From: JAHCHG01 sp038246645
GTDB lineage: Bacteria; Acidobacteriota; Blastocatellia; Pyrinomonadales; Pyrinomonadaceae
Reading direction: 5' to 3'
Assembly (NCBI GenBank): GCA_038246645.1
Contig: JBBRVS010000119.1
Coordinates: 1-16,388, forward strand
DNA: 16,388 bases
Every line of letters begins with the position of its first letter. The stretch's first letter is position 1. Made by a program: the position numbers and the translations under genes. Below the pieces are notes generated by a model. It searched no databases, was not told the DNA's origin, and saw nothing but the letters and a program-made list of their open reading frames with translations. This document shows, piece after piece, positions 11,410-16,388 of the stretch.

Positions 11410-14386
11410 TAAATTTAGGAATTTTAACCGAAATCGTCGTGCCTTTTTCGGCTTCCGAGATAATCTGATATTCGCCTTTCAAGATTTTTACACGCTCGCT
11501 GATTCCGTTCAAACCGAGTCCGCTTTTTTGCGAATTTTTGGCAGTTTCAAAATCAAACCCCGTTCCGTCATCGCGGCAAATAAATTCCAAATTTTCATCC
11601 GCCGTTTCTATGGAAATCCAAACATTTTCGGCGTGGCTGTGTTTGAAAATATTATTGAGGCTTTCCTGTACGATGCGGTAAAAAATGATTTCGTCCGTTG
11701 TTGATAAAAAGCCGTCAATATTTTCTATTTCCGTGTTGAACATAATTTTGGAGGAATTCTTAAAGTTTTTGAGCATATATTCGAGCGTGTTCGTCAACCC
11801 GAGCCGTTCGAGCTGGTAAGGTCGGAGATTATGGGCGATCTCGCGTACTTCTTCAATCGCCAGCGACGATGTTTCCGAAACTTCCCGCAGATATACACGC
11901 GCCGCGTCTTTTTCCGACAGCGAGTTTAAACCGAACAACGCCCAGTTTTTGATCGCCAACAGATATTGTCCGAGTGAATCGTGCATTTCCGACGCAATTC
12001 TTTTGCGTTCGGATTCCTGCGATTCGAGCAATTTCCGGGAAAATTCCTGCTGGGCAAATTGTTTGCGGCGCAGTTCTTTTTCGCGCAGACGAAAAACCAT
12101 AAACGCAATAAAAACCGCAATCAAACAGCCCAGAGCGATAAACCAGGTCTGCTGCCAGAAAGGCGCGTTGACGCGGATTTTCAGCCGCGAGCCGATATTA
12201 TTCCAGATGCCGTCGGAATTGGCGGCGATCACCTGAAAAGTAAATTCACCGGCGGGAAGCGACGGAAAATATACTTCGCGGATCGCGCCGACATCCGTCC
12301 ATTCATCGCTCAAACCTTCGATGCGGTAACGAAATTTAACCTGTTCGGGTTTGATAAAACTGATGCCCGTATAACGAATTTCGAGATTATCTTCGTTTGC
12401 CTGAAGCGTAATTCCGTCGCGGAAATCAACCGTTTGCTGTTCAACCAGAACATTTTCGATCTGCACGGGCGGCGGTTGCGGATTAAACGAAATATCGTTC
12501 GGATTGAAAACAACCACGCCGTCCTGCGTCGGAAACCAAAATTTTCCGTCCATCGTTTCGATTCCCGCCGGTTGCCGACCGCCGTTGGCTTCGGTATTGA
12601 GCATTCCGTCCTGCTTGCCGTAAGCGACGCTGTTGATTTTTTTTATTATTCCGGCGGCAAAATCTTCGAGTTCTTTTTTATTGACGCGATAGATTCCTTT
12701 GTTGCAACTGATCCAGAAATTGCCGCTGTCATCTTCGAGTATGTGAAAAACGCCGTTGCTGAACAAACCGCTTTCCATCGTGTAATTGAAAAAATTCCCG
12801 TCTGCAAAACGCGACAAACCGCCGTCGTATGTGCCAATCCATAAAGTTCCGTCCGTGTCTTCATAAATGGTGCGAACGCGGTTGCTTGCCAGACCGTCGG
12901 CAGTCGTAAAATTTGTAAATTTACCGTTTTCAAATTTGGCGATTCCGCCGTAAGTTCCCAGCCACAATTCACCGCTGCGGCTTTCGTGAACTACTTTGAC
13001 ATCATCCGAAGGCAAGCCGTTTGAGACGGTAAAACGTTCAACAACCTTGTCATCTTTGAGCTTTATTAATCCTCTGTCCGTTCCGAGCCAAATAAATCCG
13101 GCGCGGTCTTTGGCAATCGCCAGAACGGTTTCGTCATTGCCGAGTTTAATTTGATTGACGCGTCCGTTTTCAATTCGAAAAAGGTCGCCGTTGCCCGCGC
13201 CGATCCACAGGCGGTTTTGTTCATCTTCCCAGAGCGAATTGACCGAGACTCTGATTCCTTCGGCATTTTTCACAAGTACGTCGGTAAAACGACCGTTGCG
13301 CTCCAAACGGCTTAAACCCTGCGTCGTGCCGACGTAAATACTGCCATCGCGGGTTTGCAGCAGCGGGTAAACTTCCGTGTGAATCAAACCTTCGGCAGTC
13401 GAAAGCGATTTGATAAATTGCTTTTCCAGACGATTCAGACCGCGATCGAGCGCGACGATCCAGATCGTTCCTTCGCGGTCTTTGAAAGCCTTATCAATCG
13501 TCTCACCGGAGAGTCCGACCGATTTGCCGTAAACTTCGAATTTTCCTTTGTTGAAACGCACCAAACCGATGCCTGTCCAAGCGGCAAACCACACATTACC
13601 ATCGTTATCTTCAATTAACGGGCGCAGAAGCGCACCGGCGGGAATTCCGTTTGATTCGGTAAATTTCGAAATTTTGCCGTTCCGTAAACGATATACGCCC
13701 GTCCGGTCGCCGACCCAGAGATTGCCGTTGCGGTCTTCAAACAATTTCATTCCTCTGAAATCTTCGTCAATGTCGAAGTTGATCGGATAAAAAGTTTCGT
13801 GTTTGTCAGGGGCAATTTGCTTGATTCCGGTTCGGTCATAAACCCAGAGATTGCCCGAAGGCGCGGAATAAAAACGCCCTTCGTTCGGAATATGCGCGTC
13901 AGGCACGGGAATGAATTTTTCGTCGCGAAAATAAAAATTTCCGACATTGGATAAAAAATAAAATTCTCCGTGAATATCGGTCGAGAATTCTAAAATTTCA
14001 TTGGAAGGCAAACCATCGGCAGTCGTAAAGGACTTGAAAATTCCGTTCCGATAAACCGTCAAACCGTCTCTTTCCGTTCCGGCAATTAAAGAATCGTCTT
14101 TTTTTTGATGGAGCAGAAAAAAACGATTGCTCGAAATTCCGTCCGAATTATTTTTGTCAAAGACGGTAAATTTCGCGCCGTCAAAACGAACCAAACCGTC
14201 AAAGGTGGTAAGCCACAAATAGCCGTCAGGCGTTTGCGTAATCCCGCGCACGCCGTTTTGCGGCAAGCCGTTGTCGGTCGTCCAGTGATCGAAACGAAAT
14301 TGGGCTTTTACCGTCGCAGCTAAAACAAGACAAATAAAAATGCCGAGAAAGGAGCGAAAAATCTTTAAGTTTAAAAAATATTTCAT
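11393..14386 (-). CDS. Reg_prop/Y_Y_Y propeller sensor histidine kinase
   Basis: A 997-residue membrane kinase. A signal/anchor helix (about 10-28) is followed by FDHWTTDNGLPQN, the usual entry to the two-component propeller region. About fourteen Reg_prop blades (GLPSNEI, GNLWVGDRTGVYRLRNG, GTLWIGTYDGGLSRF) span about 30-640. A Y_Y_Y domain (about 675-742, LEIRYTGISFIKPEQVKFRY) and a second helix (749-767) follow. The cytoplasmic part has a HisKA_3 dimerisation helix with ERKRIASEMHDSLGQ, phosphoacceptor H802, then HATPase_c with N911/N912, DDGTGF (939-944) and GLGLNG (956-961). There is no receiver domain, so it is not a hybrid. It should sense a periplasmic ligand and phosphorylate the NarL-type regulator encoded next. 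Related sensors often respond to glycans, but the ligand here is unknown. No strong ribosome site precedes the ATG. Confidence 0.95.
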   Translation of the reverse strand: MKYFLNLKIFRSFLGIFICLVLAATVKAQFRFDHWTTDNGLPQNGVRGITQTPDGYLWLTTFDGLVRFDGAKFTVFDKNNSDGISSNRFFLLHQKKDDSLIAGTERDGLTVYRNGIFKSFTTADGLPSNEILEFSTDIHGEFYFLSNVGNFYFRDEKFIPVPDAHIPNEGRFYSAPSGNLWVYDRTGIKQIAPDKHETFYPINFDIDEDFRGMKLFEDRNGNLWVGDRTGVYRLRNGKISKFTESNGIPAGALLRPLIEDNDGNVWFAAWTGIGLVRFNKGKFEVYGKSVGLSGETIDKAFKDREGTIWIVALDRGLNRLEKQFIKSLSTAEGLIHTEVYPLLQTRDGSIYVGTTQGLSRLERNGRFTDVLVKNAEGIRVSVNSLWEDEQNRLWIGAGNGDLFRIENGRVNQIKLGNDETVLAIAKDRAGFIWLGTDRGLIKLKDDKVVERFTVSNGLPSDDVKVVHESRSGELWLGTYGGIAKFENGKFTNFTTADGLASNRVRTIYEDTDGTLWIGTYDGGLSRFADGNFFNYTMESGLFSNGVFHILEDDSGNFWISCNKGIYRVNKKELEDFAAGIIKKINSVAYGKQDGMLNTEANGGRQPAGIETMDGKFWFPTQDGVVVFNPNDISFNPQPPPVQIENVLVEQQTVDFRDGITLQANEDNLEIRYTGISFIKPEQVKFRYRIEGLSDEWTDVGAIREVYFPSLPAGEFTFQVIAANSDGIWNNIGSRLKIRVNAPFWQQTWFIALGCLIAVFIAFMVFRLREKELRRKQFAQQEFSRKLLESQESERKRIASEMHDSLGQYLLAIKNWALFGLNSLSEKDAARVYLREVSETSSLAIEEVREIAHNLRPYQLERLGLTNTLEYMLKNFKNSSKIMFNTEIENIDGFLSTTDEIIFYRIVQESLNNIFKHSHAENVWISIETADENLEFICRDDGTGFDFETAKNSQKSGLGLNGISERVKILKGEYQIISEAEKGTTISVKIPKFNEQRN

Positions 14387-14422
14387 TTCATCGGCGACAA
14401 AAAAGACGGCAAATATTTAATC

Positions 14423-14551
14423 TAGAGCAGTTTTGGATTGGATATACGGTAAATGTAGAACAGGCTGTTAGCCTGTTCAGCCGTTGCGCTTCGTTGACGG
14501 CGAGGCAGACTAACACTCTCTCTGCCTTACATTCAATCCGTAACCGCTCTA
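14423..14551. repeat. 129-bp inverted-repeat element with two inner hairpins
   Basis: The ends TAGAGCAGTTTTGGATTG (14423-14440) and the complement of 14534-14551 match at 15 of 18 bases. Inside are a perfect nine-base stem GAACAGGCT/AGCCTGTTC (14458-14478) and a seven-base stem AGGCAGA/TCTGCCT (14503-14527). It has no coding capacity. It lies just upstream of the kinase gene, so it may sit in its promoter region. Confidence 0.6.
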
Positions 14552-14587
14552 AGCGGGAAAATATCTACATTATCAGCTTTGGAAGAA

Positions 14588-14616
14588 AAAAAGGCAGCAT
14601 TGATTTCTGCCTTTTT
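14588..14616. terminator. Hairpin terminator without an obvious gene
   Basis: AAAAAGGCAG (14588-14597) and CTGCCTTTTT (14607-14616) pair perfectly around a nine-base loop. T-runs are present on both strands. It lies upstream of both flanking genes (kinase to the left on minus, TVP38 to the right on plus), so neither gene ends here. It may insulate the two, or be left over from a lost gene. Confidence 0.6.
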
Positions 14617-14624
14617 AAGGAAAA

Positions 14625-14780
14625 TTTTAACGCTCGTGTCGCCAAGACGCAAAGTTGCCAAGAATCTGTTTGATGCTCCTGAAAGTTTAGCTGATTGACG
14701 GTTAAAGAAGGTAATTTTTATTGACCGTCAGACTAAAAAAAACTTTGCGCCTTTGCCTCTTGGCGACACCAGCGTTAAAA
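14625..14780. mobile_element. 156-bp MITE-like element with 30-bp TIRs
   Basis: Bases 14625-14654 and the complement of 14751-14780 agree at 28 of 30 positions. Both carry TTTTAACGCT, GTGTCGCCAAGA and GCAAAG. A short inner stem TGACGGT/ACCGTCA lies at 14696-14730. No open reading frame is present. This shape is typical of a non-autonomous element or a large structured repeat. Confidence 0.65.
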
Positions 14781-14988
14781 ATTATTATTCCGGAAAATCC
14801 TTTAATATAATTTGTTGAAAAGACATTGCCATAAATCGAGAGAAAACTCAATAAAATTTACAACTTTATCTGAAAAAAAACGAAATTTTTTTTAGTCGGT
14901 TTTTTATCAGCCTGCCTTGATAAGTTTGACTCGAATAATTTTAAACAGCATTCTATTAACAGATTTTTCAAGGGCGGGTTTAATCCAA
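14781..14988 (+). other. A/T-rich leader before the TVP38 gene
   Basis: This stretch is A/T-rich with several A-runs and no gene. A reading frame extends upstream from the TVP38 gene to a TTG at 14917, but that part has no ribosome site or family match. I see no confident promoter. Confidence 0.35.
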
Positions 14989-15717
14989 GTGAATGGCTTA
15001 CAGAAATTTTTCAGAAAAATAATCAAATTAAAACACGACTTCGGAAAAATCGGATTTTGGGCGGTGTTTTCGCTGGTGATGCCGATTTTCGGTCTGACGG
15101 CGTTTATCGGCGTGATCTACAGCGTCAGCCCGTGGCTGCGGGCAAATCAAACCGAGGGAATTTTTGCTTTTATCGTCAGCGTTTCGGTGCTTGCCGGACT
15201 GGCGATTTTGCCGACGAATATTGTCGGAATGGTCAGCGGCTGGGCGTTTGATTTCCAATTCGGACTCCTGGCGATGCTCGGCGCGATCAGCGGCGCGCTG
15301 GCGATCAATTATTATGTTTCAAAGCGTCTGGCAGGGGAAAATTTCTATAAAGCTCTTGAAAGAAACCCGAAATTAAAAGCCGTTCACAAGTCGCTGCTCA
15401 GAGAAAGTTTTTTCAAAGCATTAATTATCATCATTCTTTTGCGCCTGTCTCCGGCAGTTCCGTTTGCCGCGACGAATTTTATGATCTCGGCTTCGGGCGT
15501 TTCGATCAAAACCTTTCTGCTGGGAACTCTGTTAGGATATCTGCCGCGAACTTCGGCAACCGTTTTTGTCGGTTCGAGCCTGACCCAACTCAATTTTAAT
15601 CAGCCGCAGGAATCGTGGATGATTATCCTCGGCATCATCGCCACGATTGCCGCGACCGTCGTCATCGGCATTTTCAGCAAACGTGCGCTCAATCGAATAA
15701 TGGCGGAAAATGCCTGA
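14989..15717 (+). CDS. TVP38/TMEM64-family membrane protein (VTT domain)
   Basis: A 242-residue inner-membrane protein from the GTG at 14989, with five or six hydrophobic segments. The VTT/DedA-like core is visible: LPTNIVGMVSGWAFDFQFG (74-92), the small-residue helix GAISGALAINYYVSKRL, LLRLSPAVPFAATNF (150-164, with the conserved RxSPxxPF) and LLGTLLGYLPRTSATVFVG (177-195). Relatives act in membrane homeostasis and, in some lineages, lipid scrambling or transport. The substrate here is unknown. The GTG is preferred because AAGGGCGGG lies about ten bases upstream. A TTG at 14917 would add 24 residues and is the alternative. It is convergent with the small gene at 15790. Confidence 0.87.
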   Translation: MNGLQKFFRKIIKLKHDFGKIGFWAVFSLVMPIFGLTAFIGVIYSVSPWLRANQTEGIFAFIVSVSVLAGLAILPTNIVGMVSGWAFDFQFGLLAMLGAISGALAINYYVSKRLAGENFYKALERNPKLKAVHKSLLRESFFKALIIIILLRLSPAVPFAATNFMISASGVSIKTFLLGTLLGYLPRTSATVFVGSSLTQLNFNQPQESWMIILGIIATIAATVVIGIFSKRALNRIMAENA

Positions 15718-15789
15718 TAGAACGAAAATTCGATTATTGTCGAAAGATCAATTTTGATCAGATGATTTTCATTCATTTTCGTTATTAAA
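15718..15789. terminator. Possible terminator between convergent genes
   Basis: AACGAAAAT (15721-15729) pairs with ATTTTCGTT (15775-15783), enclosing GATCA/TGATC at 15746-15759. The long A/T-rich stem lies just between two convergent stops. It lacks the compact GC-rich form of a standard intrinsic terminator, so the call is weak. Confidence 0.3.
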
Positions 15790-16071
15790 TTACTTTTTAA
15801 AGAAGTTTTCGGTAATTTCCGTAATCACATAATCGGCTTCCTTTTCTTTACCGAATTGGACGGGAACAAGAAATTTTTTTTCATATTCGGTATATTCGCC
15901 CCATTCTTCCGGCGAGAAGTGCCAGTGCGCTAAAATTTCCGGGGATTCTATTTGTTCAGTCATAAATTTATAATCAATCTTCAAAATCGAACTTTGGACG
16001 TGAAGTATTTTTAATCTAGTATTACATTCCGTAAATAATTGGTAAGCATTTGAAGTAACTTTGAACTCCAT
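15790..16071 (-). CDS. Small protein of unknown function
   Basis: A 93-residue reading with no signal peptide or membrane segment. The second half is acidic and carries ILAHWHFSPEEWGEYTEYEK (46-65), which looks conserved in character, with AHW and PEEW cores reminiscent of small conserved proteins I cannot name. Translation could instead begin at the ATG 15961-15963 (residue 37), giving a 57-residue protein that retains that part. Neither start has a clear ribosome site. It converges on the TVP38 gene, 72 bp away. The compositional balance supports a real gene, but I cannot give a function. Confidence 0.55.
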   Translation of the reverse strand: MEFKVTSNAYQLFTECNTRLKILHVQSSILKIDYKFMTEQIESPEILAHWHFSPEEWGEYTEYEKKFLVPVQFGKEKEADYVITEITENFFKK

Positions 16072-16167
16072 ATTAAATTAACCATCGCAAGATTGAAAAC
16101 ATCCACTTTCAAAGTTTTTTCCTTGGGTAGCAGGTAGCTTGATATTTATTTACGAAAGCTAATACTA

Positions 16168-16307
16168 ATACCATTTCTACCTAGAAACTGTGCATTAGAG
16201 TCAGTAGCGGTTTGCGTCAGCAACCGCGTCAATTGCTCATCATGGATAACGCATCGGCTCACGCCGACGCTACTGACCAATGCACGATTTCTAATGGTAA
16301 ACGGTAT
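16168..16307. mobile_element. 140-bp MITE-like element with about 40-bp TIRs
   Basis: The left arm 16168-16209 and the complement of 16268-16307 share ATACC, TTT, TAGAAA, GTGCATT and GTCAGTAGCG in order, with a few substitutions and a two-base indel. Between them lie two hairpins: GCGGTT/AACCGC (16207-16227) and an eight-base stem around TCAC (16251-16270). No coding capacity. The inner end ACGCTACTGAC (16267-16277) reappears at 24-34, next to the poly-C run. Confidence 0.65.
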
Positions 16308-16388
16308 AAATAGTCTGTAAATTAAATTTTAAGGCGTTTGAAAAAAGTTTGGAGTCCCGCGTTTACGCGGCATCCGCCAGCGACGCGC
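16306..16388. repeat. Second copy of the 3380-3677 repeat, cut by the window end
   Basis: Bases 16324-16358 are identical over 35 positions to the complement of 3624-3658. The copy continues with GTCCCGC, a GTTTAC loop and GCGGCATCCGC, the same hairpin position that is split by the 145-bp insert in the other copy. It begins directly at the end of the 16168-16307 element. Confidence 0.75.

Noticed and set aside
11981..12844. A 287-codon plus-strand reading opposite the kinase gene
   Set aside because: It lies wholly antisense to the conserved kinase helix, Y_Y_Y and propeller region, and its composition (many Arg, Phe and Asn) is that of a complement-strand reading.
14625..14780. Cloverleaf-like folding suggesting a tRNA or structured RNA gene
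   Set aside because: No tRNA signature such as GGTTCGAATCC or a CCA end is present. The structure is explained by the long terminal inverted repeats.

Overview
This 16.4 kb window looks like one short contig from an Acidobacteriota genome, most likely class Blastocatellia (Pyrinomonas-like). The reasoning is inference from gene content: a winged-helix/transmembrane/PD40-propeller regulator, a Reg_prop/Y_Y_Y sensor kinase with a NarL-type regulator, Uma2 and PDDEXK nuclease genes, and many short dispersed inverted repeats. No rRNA, tRNA or CRISPR array was recognised. Both ends look like assembly breaks. The left end is a 23-base poly-C run followed by a fragment of a repeat arm, and the right end runs into a repeat that also occurs at 3380-3677.

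Layout. (1) 45-2158, minus strand: a compact set read from an EamA-type exporter through a four-helix membrane protein fused to a small soluble domain to a MogA/MoaB molybdopterin adenylyltransferase. (2) 2243-3370, plus strand: a GT28/MGDG-synthase-like glycosyltransferase, divergent from set 1 across an 84-bp gap with a plausible promoter. (3) 3371-3677: a dispersed repeat interrupted by a 145-bp element with 14-bp terminal inverted repeats and an 8-bp flanking duplication. (4) 3673-5717, minus strand: three genes, of which two are exported proteins of unknown function and one is a DUF5675-like protein. They diverge from (5) 5896-8112, a one-protein transmembrane transcription regulator whose start is preceded by five TCAAA motifs about 11 bp apart, a plausible autoregulatory operator. 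(6) 8113-10773: a degenerate accessory zone. It holds a frameshifted membrane-protein remnant, an intact Uma2 gene, the last 60 codons of carB, the catalytic C-terminal half of a DUF1016/YhcG nuclease, a frameshifted PIN-domain (VapC-like) remnant, and several MITE/REP-like repeats whose ends coincide with the gene breakpoints. (7) 10774-14386, minus strand: a response regulator and a 997-residue sensor kinase whose genes overlap by 17 bp. (8) 14387-14916: two further inverted-repeat elements and an orphan hairpin terminator. (9) 14989-15717, plus strand: a TVP38/TMEM64 membrane protein, convergent with a small unknown gene at 15790-16071. (10) 16168-16388: two repeat elements placed back to back.

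The intact genes suggest envelope and surface functions (glycolipid synthesis, exporters, exported proteins) plus two signalling routes. One is a one-component transmembrane regulator next to a possible target operon. The other is a two-component system with a periplasmic propeller sensor. I did not find a convincing complete new defence or metabolic system. The most unusual content is the nested and adjacent repeat elements, the gene graveyard they border, and the phased operator-like motifs.
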